Position numbers and translations under genes: made by a program
Notes under the pieces: model-generated
Databases searched by the model: none
What the model saw: the letters and a program-made list of their open reading frames with translations, nothing else
Told to the model about the DNA's origin: nothing
Source of the DNA: Bathymodiolus brooksi
Taxonomy: Eukaryota > Mollusca > Bivalvia > Mytilida > Modiolidae
Direction of reading: 5' to 3'
Length of the DNA: 64,000 nucleotides
Assembly (NCBI GenBank): GCA_963680875.1
Contig: OY804580.1
Location: 99,982,000 to 100,045,999 of the forward strand
Shown: in pieces, positions 32,801 through 34,927 of the stretch
How positions within the stretch are numbered: the stretch's first letter is position 1
Layout of the letters: each line of letters opens with the position of its first letter

Positions 32801-34617
32801 GAATTTGAACCAGTCTATCAATACTGAACTTTCTTTTTCAAGTATATCAATTAATTTCTCATAATTATCATTTACATAAGACAAGGTGTTATCGTCAGCA
32901 TAATTATACAATGTACCATATTCAATAAAATAAAAGATGTCGTTAATAAAATTATTAAATAACAAGGGGCCAAGTATAGAGCCTTGAGATACCCCTTTTT
33001 GTATATCAGCCCAACTGCTGAGATCTCCCTGAAGTTTGATTTGTTGTTTACGACCAGTTAAATAATTTCTAAGTAATTCCACAGATTTTGGAGATAGGCC
33101 GTATGCAGACAGCTTACAAAGAAGAATGTCATGTGGCAGACAGTCAAAAGCCTTGGAAAGATCCATAAGAATTGCTGCCACATACTGATTTTTATCTAGA
33201 GCTGTTTTCCAATCTTCAAGGAGTCTCAGCAAAGTTGACAACCATGACCCTTTCTAAAAGTGCATAAAAATGTATGAAAAATATTTTCAAATAAATCACT
33301 TAATTGGTCAGATAAAACCATTTCATAAACTTTAGAAATTGTGGGTAAGATGCTAACTGGCGGGTAGTTCTTTTTGTCTAAAGGGTCATTTTTTTTATGT
33401 AGTGGAACAACCTGAGCTTCTTTTAACCTGGTTGGAAAAACACTGGTTTTGATTAACTGTTTAATAGAGGTGACCTCTTAATACAGGTTTGACTGTATAA
33501 TATATATTTCAGCTAATAACTATGACAGTAGACTACTGTAGAGCCATACAACCAACAAATGATGCCATTGTCGATGACAGATCAAAGTGTGAAGTCATTG
33601 GGTCAACACCGGGTGAAAACATGTTCCTTAATGTAAACACTCCACTACAGATGGGCGGTACATATACAAATGTTCCGTCAGAAATACCAACTGATATCAA
33701 GTTCAGTGGGTGTGTTCGGAATCTGAGGCACAACAACGAGGTAAGATAGTAGAATTATTATTAAATTACAAATAGAAAATAATTTTGAAGTGGGTACATT
33801 GTAGTTAGTGATCGTATGGTAGTTGGATTTACAACTACATGTGTAATAGATGCCTATCACCACTTAAGTTGTGAGTTCGAACCCTGTTCATGGTGAGGTG
33901 TACTCGATACAACATTATGTGATAAAGATTCTCAGCGATTTGCGACATGTCAGTGATTTCTCCATCACTAAAACTGACTGCCACGATATAACTGAAATAT
34001 TGTTGAAAGTGGCGTTAAGCAAAATAAACCAAACCAAACCTTTATTTTGAAGATGATTACAATTATATACAAGTATTTATCATACAATTGTGTAATTTTG
34101 GAGTATTTACTTATATAAAGGGGACAAATTTATACACTGTTAGTCAAGTTATATTATTAAAACCATTGCATGTCTTAAATGTTATTGGGTGAAAATGTAT
34201 TTATTATTTATTTAATGGTTACTTATGTATAGGGCATTATCATGATTTATAGACTGCCCAAGGGACAGTAGTATTGACTGAAACATTGATAATGCTTGAG
34301 CCGCAAGAACTACATGTACTGACGGTTCTTTCTGTTTTTCAGTTATATGATGTGTATACTGGTCCTGGGACATATCCAAAAACTATATGTACTGACGGTT
34401 CTTTCTGTTTTTCAGTTATATGATTTGTATACTGGTTCTGGGACGTATCCAGGAAGTACTGATGGATGTCCTAGAGAAGATGACGCTTGTAATAAAAATA
34501 GTGTAAACTTGCCCAAGAAATGTGGTGACCATGGCGACTGTCAAATCACAGACTACAACACCAAGGCCACTATCTGTATCTGTCATAGTGGTTACAGGGG
34601 AGATAACTGTGAAAAAG
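2650..34617 (+). CDS. CadN: Neural-cadherin-like classical cadherin, internal part (17 exons)
   Basis: Calcium-dependent cell-adhesion receptor of the invertebrate classical cadherin class, a plasma-membrane protein. The 17 exons total 3,820 nt (1,273 codons plus one base), start in phase 0, end in phase 1, and every junction keeps frame. Visible domains by residue of the joined product: end of an EC repeat (1-76), then EC repeats ending at DVNDN 175, DINDN 292, DLNDN 400, DVNDE 502, DINDE 621 and DVNDN 735. Next come the non-chordate cadherin region (about 740-990, with VYNYLG and DDLDDHD), an EGF-like domain (about 995-1027), laminin G (about 1033-1206) and a second EGF-like domain (about 1224-1271). 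Order and motifs match Drosophila CadN-type proteins from family knowledge; a different molluscan classical cadherin paralogue remains possible. The start codon, first EC repeats, second LamG, transmembrane helix and catenin-binding tail are outside the window. Introns are unusually repeat-laden. Confidence 0.9.
2872..3175 (+). mobile_element. SINE-A copy 1 (tRNA-headed)
   Basis: The tRNA-like head has a box A-like tggtgtaatggttgat and a B-box-like gtgggtttgatctcc. The core contains 'ataatgtgtctgagt' and the tail 'catagctgaaatatt'. It is about 75-80% similar by eye to the copy at 4810-5135. The degenerate head argues against a functional tRNA gene. Confidence 0.75.
3190..3385 (+). mobile_element. 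SINE-B copy (5'-truncated)
   Basis: It has the B-box-like gtgagtttgaatcccgctca, 'ggttttctccagctactccg', 'tcctccaccaata' and the tail 'gatatagctgaaatattgtt' running into ttaaacaccataac. Same family as 3843-4098 and 17128-17404. Confidence 0.75.
3637..3777 (+). CDS. CadN: Cadherin exon 2
   Basis: Acceptor tttcag, donor gtaaga; phase 1 to phase 1; residues 62-108. It has the inter-repeat calcium-binding linker [15 protein letters not shown] and the start of the next EC repeat ([11 protein letters not shown], then AKDED). Confidence 0.92.
3843..4098 (+). mobile_element. SINE-B copy, near full length
   Basis: Head 'gtcgtggtcgtgatcatatg', B-box-like gtgagttcaaatcgcgatca, body 'ttctccgggtactccg', tail 'cgccacgatataactgaaat' and ttaaacacc, then (caaa)n. 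It lies in the intron between exons 2 and 3. Confidence 0.8.
4102..4400. repeat. Direct repeat of ~68 bp flanking a MITE
   Basis: Two copies of 'tttgttaacttttgctat'-like sequence ending 'atggta' lie at 4102-4169 and 4331-4400, immediately on either side of the MITE at 4170-4329. This is too long for a target duplication, so it is better read as a local tandem duplication with the MITE at its junction. Confidence 0.6.
4170..4329. mobile_element. Tc1/mariner-like MITE (cagtcaaacctgtatt family)
   Basis: A 160-bp element flanked by TA on both sides (4168-4169, 4330-4331). Ends CAGTCAAACC and GGCTTGACTG form short inverted repeats. The interior has 'gacaggacaagaaaa' and 'taatagaggtgacct', shared with 31057-31269 and 30590-30690. 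Confidence 0.8.
4810..5135 (+). mobile_element. SINE-A copy 2 (tRNA-headed)
   Basis: Box A-like 'tggcggaatggttag', B box 'ggttcgagtcacgg'. The core 'tcaggataatgtatcagagt' is followed by 'gacatcatcatcatc' and the tail 'gatatagctgaaa'. It could be folded as a tRNA-like head, but it is embedded in a 320-bp repeat shared with 2872-3175. Confidence 0.78.
5136..5663. other. Intron, no feature recognised
   Basis: Unique-looking sequence. The open frame on the minus strand (5373-5690) has no recognisable motif and overlaps a hairpin. Confidence 0.45.
5664..5756. repeat. 93-bp near-perfect inverted repeat (hairpin)
   Basis: Arms of about 45 bp around the centre ccccagagatctctgggg at about 5701-5718. 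The outer ends are aatgactttggat and atccaaagtcatt. Possibly a foldback MITE remnant. Confidence 0.85.
5789..6884. mobile_element. 1.1-kb TA-flanked non-autonomous element
   Basis: TA at 5787-5788 and 6885-6886. Terminal inverted repeats CAGTCAAACTTGT and ACAAGTTTGACTG. Subterminal 'ataacgact' and 'tatagcgacc' motifs recur near the left end, with 'ggtcgctata' near the right. No transposase frame. Confidence 0.7.
7011..7482. mobile_element. MITE, 'aggtgtcaaacc' family, copy 1
   Basis: A 472-bp element with matching 19-bp ends: AGGTGTCAAACCACTAATT at 7011 and its exact complement at 7464-7482. No open frame. A clear target duplication is not visible. Confidence 0.85.
7706..7746. repeat. Third right end of the 'aggtgtcaaacc' MITE
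   Basis: 'ttccaagctctgattggtga' followed by the terminal repeat, identical to the right end of copy 1. It lies between copies 1 and 2, so the region is a composite or partial tandem duplication. Confidence 0.75.
7754..8223. mobile_element. MITE, 'aggtgtcaaacc' family, copy 2
   Basis: A 470-bp copy of 7011-7482, about 90% similar by eye, with decayed left (aggtgtgaaacctataatt) and right (aattactggtttgacacct) ends. Confidence 0.8.
8230..9165 (+). pseudogene. 5'-truncated non-LTR retrotransposon, reverse transcriptase C-terminal part
   Basis: The open frame from 8334 encodes the C-terminal region of Jockey/CR1-like reverse transcriptases: [40 protein letters not shown] and [15 protein letters not shown]. 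The catalytic YxDD core is missing. Upstream, LSALERW can be read in another frame ending at a stop, so it is frameshifted as well as truncated. Similarity to the family ends near 8970. The rest looks like a 3' untranslated region ending in a GAA-rich tail (about 9140-9160). The element is dead and lies in the intron before exon 3. Confidence 0.85.
9380..9504 (+). CDS. CadN: Cadherin exon 3
   Basis: Acceptor tttgcag, donor gtaagt; phase 1 to phase 0; residues 109-150. It encodes the middle of an EC repeat ([13 protein letters not shown], then [10 protein letters not shown], a variant of the usual LDRE motif). The preceding intron is 5.6 kb and packed with transposable elements. Confidence 0.88.
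9551..9787 (-). mobile_element. SINE-B copy with telomere-like tail
   Basis: On the minus strand its 3' end reads tggtgtaacaccataaccct followed by further TAACCC-like bases. The body complement 'caatatttcagttatatcg' and 'ggtggtcagttttattgg' is typical of the family. The tail is the likely template type for the big satellite downstream. Confidence 0.75.
9788..10044. other. Intron, no feature recognised
   Basis: AT-rich intron sequence between a SINE-B copy and the 23-bp repeat. Confidence 0.4.
10045..10149 (+). repeat. 23-bp tandem repeat next to exon 4 acceptor
   Basis: About four to five units of tattcacatttacatattca plus three bases, ending about 10 bp before the exon 4 acceptor. Confidence 0.85.
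10160..10336 (+). CDS. CadN: Cadherin exon 4
   Basis: Acceptor cttttgcag, donor gtaaga; phase 0 to 0; residues 151-209. It ends one EC repeat with [16 protein letters not shown] and begins the next. A 23-bp tandem repeat (tattcacatttacatattcat-like) ends about 10 bp before the acceptor. Confidence 0.92.
10371..10642 (-). mobile_element. SINE-B copy, near full length
   Basis: Inverted copy with the (ggttt)n tail complement, 'tggtgtttaacgtcactttc', 'ggcggtcagttttattggtg' and the head complement 'atcatacgatcatgaccatg'. It sits 35 bp after exon 4. Confidence 0.8.
10897..11046 (+). repeat. 64-bp tandem duplication of the exon 5 acceptor
   Basis: AGs at 10917-10918, 10981-10982 and 11045-11046 are exactly 64 bp apart, each followed by gccaatgctac(t/c)gaccca. 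The first two copies of the exon start reach TAA; the third is exon 5. A decayed earlier unit may exist near 10880. Confidence 0.9.
11047..11365 (+). CDS. CadN: Cadherin exon 5
   Basis: Phase 0 to phase 1; residues 210-315. Motifs: [44 protein letters not shown] and [10 protein letters not shown], giving most of one EC repeat and the start of the next. The acceptor is ttttttttaag, a weaker AAG type. Two further copies of this acceptor plus the first ~25 coding bases lie 64 and 128 bp upstream (10919 and 10983), and each runs into a stop (TAA). Only this third acceptor stays open. Confidence 0.92.
11409..11462 (+). mobile_element. SINE-B 3' fragment
   Basis: 'gccactatatagctgaaaaa' and 'gttggcgttaaacaccaat' tail only. 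Confidence 0.65.
11485..11690 (-). mobile_element. SINE-B copy, partial
   Basis: Inverted copy starting with 'tggtgtttaacaccacttt' and ending at the B-box complement 'gggctcaaactcacaacttt'. Confidence 0.75.
11768..12004. repeat. Probable dispersed repeat fragment
   Basis: Recognised by style only: 'atgcccccatcgctaggcat', 'tccatacgtccgtacgtccc' and 'aggtcagggaccataaaag' resemble repeats common in molluscan genomes. There is no second copy in the window to prove it. Confidence 0.4.
12179..12636 (+). CDS. CadN: Cadherin exon 6 (two partial EC repeats)
   Basis: Acceptor tttacag, donor gtaagt; phase 1 to 0; residues 316-468. It is the longest exon here. Motifs: [51 protein letters not shown] and NDPDSDD. 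These include the LDRE, DxNDN and DxD calcium-binding residues of EC repeats. Confidence 0.95.
12637..13369. other. Intron 6, no feature recognised
   Basis: AT-rich sequence with no repeat copy or conserved frame noticed. Confidence 0.4.
13370..13608 (+). CDS. CadN: Cadherin exon 7
   Basis: Acceptor ttttttcag, donor gtattg; phase 0 to phase 2; residues 469-547. It ends an EC repeat with [11 protein letters not shown] (the final N of DxNDN is E) and starts the next with [14 protein letters not shown]. The last codon is completed in exon 8. Confidence 0.92.
13609..14174. other. Intron 7, left part, no feature recognised
   Basis: No repeat copy or conserved frame noticed between the exon 7 donor and the TA-flanked element. 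Confidence 0.4.
14177..15128. mobile_element. TA-flanked MITE with an internal minisatellite
   Basis: TA at 14175-14176 and 15129-15130. Left end CAGTGAAAACTGTCTAAGCC; right end GGCTTAGACAGGTTTCACTG is its inverted complement with one mismatch. The size is inflated by the 41-bp array inside. Confidence 0.8.
14180..14997 (+). repeat. 41-bp tandem array, about 20 copies
   Basis: The unit contains tgtgaaacctgtctaaacc, aaaccttctttgg and accagctt; period 41. It is highly homogeneous, with single-base variants and one unit shortened at about 14,611. The unit is the element's own terminal and subterminal sequence. Confidence 0.95.
15252..15421 (+). CDS. CadN: Cadherin exon 8
   Basis: Acceptor gcttgtag, donor gtaagt; phase 2 to phase 1; residues 548-604. 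It reads [12 protein letters not shown] and then [20 protein letters not shown], the classic second half of an EC repeat. A 0.95-kb minisatellite-bearing MITE ends about 120 bp upstream. Confidence 0.92.
15540..15757 (-). mobile_element. Scrambled SINE-B fragments
   Basis: The minus-strand body and head complement ('gccacaagtcactgacaaat', 'gatcatgaccacgactgccc') are joined to a plus-oriented 'ggttttctacgggtactatg' piece, indicating rearrangement. Confidence 0.6.
15762..15995 (+). mobile_element. SINE-B copy with internal 71-bp duplication
   Basis: 'gtcagtggcttgcagcaagt' occurs twice (about 15,832 and 15,903), each copy followed by 'ttctctgggtactttgg' and 'caaccaataaa'. It ends in the partial tail 'cactacgatataaatgaaaa'. 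Confidence 0.75.
15996..16289. other. Intron 8, right part
   Basis: No feature recognised apart from the polypyrimidine tract and acceptor of exon 9. Confidence 0.4.
16290..16535 (+). CDS. CadN: Cadherin exon 9
   Basis: Acceptor gttttctag, donor gtaagt; phase 1 to 1; residues 605-686. It ends an EC repeat with [10 protein letters not shown] and begins the last one ([20 protein letters not shown]). It also contains a pair of cysteines ([10 protein letters not shown]), a feature of membrane-proximal repeats in CadN-type proteins. Confidence 0.92.
16536..16995. other. Intron 9, left part, no feature recognised
   Basis: No repeat copy or conserved frame noticed. Confidence 0.4.
16996..17060 (-). 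mobile_element. SINE-B 3' fragment
   Basis: 'attgattgattgattggtcc' tail complement followed by the decayed 'cagtatttcatctatattgt'. Confidence 0.5.
17128..17404 (+). mobile_element. SINE-B copy, full length
   Basis: Head 'ggccatcgtggccatgatcg', B-box-like gtgagttctaatctcgatca, body 'ttctccgggtcctctgg', tail 'cgatataactgaaatattgt' and gtggcattaaacacc, then (caaa)n. Good reference copy for the family. Confidence 0.85.
17424..17534 (+). repeat. 62-bp tandem duplication of the exon 10 acceptor
   Basis: 'taccgatatttaagtttact' and ctacttttcag occur twice, with AGs at 17471-17472 and 17533-17534. The first AG in phase 1 reads into TAA within about 15 codons. The second is the exon 10 acceptor. Confidence 0.9.
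17535..17738 (+). CDS. CadN: Cadherin exon 10 (end of last EC repeat)
   Basis: Acceptor ctacttttcag, donor gtaagt; phase 1 to 1; residues 687-754. Motifs: [21 protein letters not shown] and [12 protein letters not shown]; the chain then leaves the EC fold into the non-chordate cadherin region with HVYNYLG. About 45 bp including the acceptor are duplicated just upstream, with a spare AG at 17471-17472. Confidence 0.94.
17739..18171. other. Intron 10, left part, no feature recognised
   Basis: No repeat copy or conserved frame noticed. Confidence 0.4.
18172..18216 (+). mobile_element. SINE-B 3' fragment
   Basis: 'tatagctgaaaaattgttga' and 'ggtggcactaaacaccata' tail only. Confidence 0.55.
18351..18460 (+). 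repeat. Short tandem repeat, three units
   Basis: Three copies of 'ttcttctatacccc' to 'gggaggaggcatgat', with units of about 31-40 bp. Confidence 0.85.
18898..18940 (-). mobile_element. SINE-B 3' fragment
   Basis: 'tggtgtttaatgccactttc' and 'aatatttct' complement of the tail. Confidence 0.55.
18941..19371. other. Intron 10, right part
   Basis: AT-rich with an A run at about 19,154. No feature recognised apart from the exon 11 acceptor. Confidence 0.4.
19372..19486 (+). CDS. CadN: Cadherin exon 11 (non-chordate cadherin region)
   Basis: Acceptor ggttgtag, donor gtaagc; phase 1 to 2; residues 755-792. It reads [18 protein letters not shown], the acidic signature that follows the last EC repeat in CadN-type cadherins. 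Confidence 0.92.
19829..19886 (+). mobile_element. SINE-B 3' fragment
   Basis: 'cgtgatatagctgaaatact', 'gttggcgttaaacaccaat' and a caat-rich tail. Confidence 0.6.
20020..20195 (+). CDS. CadN: Cadherin exon 12 (non-chordate cadherin region)
   Basis: Acceptor caatttcag, donor gtatgt; phase 2 to 1; residues 793-851. Motifs [25 protein letters not shown] and [13 protein letters not shown] form an EC-like fold without calcium motifs, as expected for this region. Confidence 0.92.
20395..20515 (+). repeat. 36-bp tandem repeat, about four units, resumed at 21,165-21,205
   Basis: 'atatcacaatgtataat' and 'ataatatgggga' repeat here. One more unit lies at 21,165-21,205, so the intervening 0.65 kb is probably an insertion into the array. 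Confidence 0.8.
20676..20886. mobile_element. Short repeat with inverted ends (atcccctcgcc)
   Basis: ATCCCCTCGCC at 20676 and GGCGAGGGGAT ending at 20885. The interior 'aaggtcatagatcaaaggtc' resembles a repeat common in bivalves. No coding frame. Confidence 0.6.
20997..21152. mobile_element. 156-bp hairpin MITE
   Basis: Two arms of about 60 bp in inverted orientation: taaggattgatcg to 'aacctcaatcagattgtaca', and 'tgtacaacctgattgaggtt' to cgatcaatcctta. The loop is about 35 bp. Confidence 0.85.
21232..21458 (+). CDS. CadN: Cadherin exon 13 (non-chordate cadherin region)
   Basis: Acceptor ttttccag, donor gtaagt; phase 1 to 0; residues 852-927. It reads [30 protein letters not shown] and [12 protein letters not shown]. 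The last 70 coding bases and the donor are repeated 141 bp downstream (21530-21599). Confidence 0.92.
21530..21599 (+). pseudogene. Partial duplicate of the 3' end of cadherin exon 13
   Basis: This 70-bp copy of 21389-21458 has a few substitutions and its own intact donor (gtaagt at 21600). It reads [20 protein letters not shown] and has no clear pyrimidine-rich acceptor in front. Reading on from exon 13 through its donor gives a TAA at 21481, so this copy cannot simply extend the exon. It is probably an unused exon fragment. Confidence 0.75.
21600..22392. other. Intron 13, middle part
   Basis: It includes 22,145-22,195, a second copy of the sequence just after exon 13 ('gagttgttaggcattct', 'cagtggaacctggttg'). 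The exon 13 duplication was therefore later split or extended. Nothing else recognised. Confidence 0.55.
22393..23899 (+). mobile_element. 'aagtctcccaaac' repeat element, copy 2 (composite)
   Basis: Five successive left ends (hairpin plus 'ttattgtttttgctccgtt') start near 22,394, 22,449, 22,503, 22,570 and 22,626, separated by TTA repeats. Then come two body copies (about 22,690-23,180 and 23,181-23,899) as in 301-2056. It ends with 'gacttcataatcgttagatt'. No coding capacity. Confidence 0.8.
23932..24194 (+). CDS. CadN: Cadherin exon 14 (Cys-rich region and start of EGF 1)
   Basis: Acceptor tttaaacag, donor gttagt; phase 0 to 2; residues 928-1014. It reads [26 protein letters not shown] and then the EGF start [13 protein letters not shown] copy of the 'aagtctcccaaac' mobile element ends only about 30 bp before the acceptor, and a 4.6-kb minisatellite begins about 110 bp after the donor. 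Confidence 0.93.
24222..24275 (-). mobile_element. SINE-B fragment with telomere-like tail
   Basis: 'ggttagggttatgatgtttt' and 'acgccacttgaaaccggagt' complement the SINE-B end. Another copy whose tail is TAACCC-like. Confidence 0.5.
24303..28884 (+). repeat. 29-bp minisatellite, about 155 copies (4.6 kb)
   Basis: Each unit contains TGACTCAGAGGCTG followed by tataatgtgtctgag; period 29. Common variants are GACTCGGAGG, CAGATGCTG and a 27-bp unit lacking a CT (tgtgagtgac). It fills most of the intron between exons 14 and 15. The intact heptamer TGACTCA in most units is an AP-1 site consensus. No coding frame. Confidence 0.97.
28885..29224. other. Intron 14, after the minisatellite
   Basis: AT-rich, no feature recognised. 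The minus-strand frame at 28,915-29,106 is low complexity. Confidence 0.4.
29225..29292 (+). mobile_element. SINE-A 3' fragment
   Basis: 'gcagacatcatcatcatcct', 'taaagtaacatgtcttctcc' and 'atgtcatc' align with the 3' parts at 3120-3175 and 5070-5130. Confidence 0.6.
29488..29833 (+). CDS. CadN: Cadherin exon 15 (end of EGF 1, LamG)
   Basis: Acceptor atcttacag, donor gtaaac; phase 2 to 0; residues 1015-1130. EGF 1 ends with [12 protein letters not shown]. The laminin-G domain then starts: [44 protein letters not shown] and [16 protein letters not shown]. Confidence 0.94.
29922..30030 (+). repeat. 25-bp tandem repeat, about four units
   Basis: Units of 'aattatttttgcacaaaaat' plus atgta; tgcac occurs at 29,954, 29,979 and 30,004. 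Confidence 0.85.
30031..30589. other. Intron 15, no feature recognised
   Basis: No repeat copy or conserved frame noticed. Confidence 0.4.
30590..30690 (+). mobile_element. Fragment of the cagtcaaacctgtatt MITE
   Basis: 'atatgaaattttctatgaca', 'aggataagaaaaggtgacct' and 'taatagaggtgactgcatgg' align with the interior of 4170-4329. Ends are lost. Confidence 0.7.
30805..30824 (+). repeat. Poly-C run
   Basis: About 20 consecutive C in the intron. A likely length-variable and error-prone spot. Confidence 0.9.
31057..31269. mobile_element. Tc1/mariner-like MITE (cagtcaaacctgtatt family)
   Basis: TA at 31,055-31,056 and 31,270-31,271. Ends CAGTCAAACCTGTATTAAGA and TTTTAATACAGGTTTGACTG are inverted repeats. 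The interior 'taatagaggtgacctcttaa' is shared with 4170-4329. Its right end is the seed of the 65-bp array next to it. Confidence 0.85.
31272..31682 (+). repeat. 65-bp array: MITE end plus splice acceptor, about six units
   Basis: Each unit runs from 'aactgtttaatagaggtgac' through 'taatacaggtttgactgta' to 'catatattttcagataata'. CAG lies at 31,351, 31,416, 31,481, 31,546, 31,611 and 31,676, exactly 65 bp apart; the first unit has AAG. The final unit is at 33,456-33,512 and ends in the true acceptor of exon 16. Splicing to a decoy in phase 0 reads four codons and then TAA. Confidence 0.92.
31688..33453 (-). mobile_element. 5'-truncated non-LTR retrotransposon in the 65-bp array
   Basis: A 1.77-kb insertion flanked by TAACT (31,683-31,687 and 33,454-33,458). 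Its 3' end on the minus strand is a (TAA)n tail at 31,688-31,725. It encodes a broken reverse transcriptase. It split the 65-bp array, leaving the last unit next to exon 16. Confidence 0.88.
32063..33453 (-). pseudogene. Reverse transcriptase of the non-LTR element, frameshifted
   Basis: The main frame (33,241-32,063) has RVT_1 motifs: [32 protein letters not shown] and the catalytic YADD as [11 protein letters not shown]. It is followed by the family's C-terminal region ([41 protein letters not shown]). Upstream (33,242-33,453) the same protein continues in another frame ([23 protein letters not shown]), so there is a frameshift near 33,235. The N-terminal part and endonuclease are absent. 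Jockey/CR1-like. On the minus strand, opposite to the cadherin gene. Confidence 0.9.
33513..33740 (+). CDS. CadN: Cadherin exon 16 (LamG second half)
   Basis: Acceptor tatatttcag, donor gtaaga; phase 0 to 0; residues 1131-1206. It reads [25 protein letters not shown] and [13 protein letters not shown], matching the LamG of CadN. Just upstream is a MITE 3' end. The junction of that end with this acceptor was amplified into a 65-bp array with six decoy AGs (31.3-31.7 kb), later split by a retrotransposon. Confidence 0.92.
33811..34042 (+). mobile_element. SINE-B copy
   Basis: Head 'gtgatcgtatggtagttgga', B-box-like gtgagttcgaaccctgttca, tail 'cgatataactgaaatattgt', gtggcgttaagc and (aaacc)n. 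It lies between exons 16 and 17. Confidence 0.82.
34312..34415 (+). repeat. 74-bp tandem duplication of the exon 17 acceptor
   Basis: 'tgtactgacggttctttctg', tttttcag and the exon start ttatatgat(g/t)tgtatactgg occur twice. AGs lie at 34,340-34,341 and 34,414-34,415. The upstream copy reads into TGA. Confidence 0.92.
34416..34617 (+). CDS. CadN: Cadherin exon 17 (linker and EGF 2), last in window
   Basis: Acceptor gtttttcag, donor gtgagt; phase 0 to 1; residues 1207-1273. It reads [14 protein letters not shown], then a Cys-rich EGF-like stretch with KKCGDHGDC and [15 protein letters not shown] 74-bp duplication upstream supplies a second acceptor (AG 34340-34341) and about 36 bases of exon start; using it gives an early TGA. 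The canonical donor means the gene continues past the satellite. Confidence 0.92.
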
Positions 34618-34927
34618 GTGAGTGGTGAAATTTGATACAGATTTATTTAGTATTATATAAGTGTCCTTTTGAGGCCACAATAAAAAATATTGTTTCCCCT
34701 CCCAGACCCCGATTTTTAGAACAAAGCAGGCTGGTAGGGAATTTTATTTTAGATTCAAGAAATGGTTAACAGGTACAATGTGATTTGTTTCCCCTAGAAA
34801 CCACCAAAAAAACATTTGTCTTTTAAAAGACTAAAAAAAAATTTTACAGGGGCTTTTTCAGACAAGGGGGGAGGGGAGACAAACTTAATTTTTATTTTGG
34901 CCGGAGTTATTGATATCATATAATTAA
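34618..34927. other. Start of the intron after exon 17
   Basis: Donor gtgagt, then unremarkable sequence. The last 40 bases (gatatcatataatt, then aagagtggcgtt) look like a decayed SINE-B tail leading into the satellite. Confidence 0.55.
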
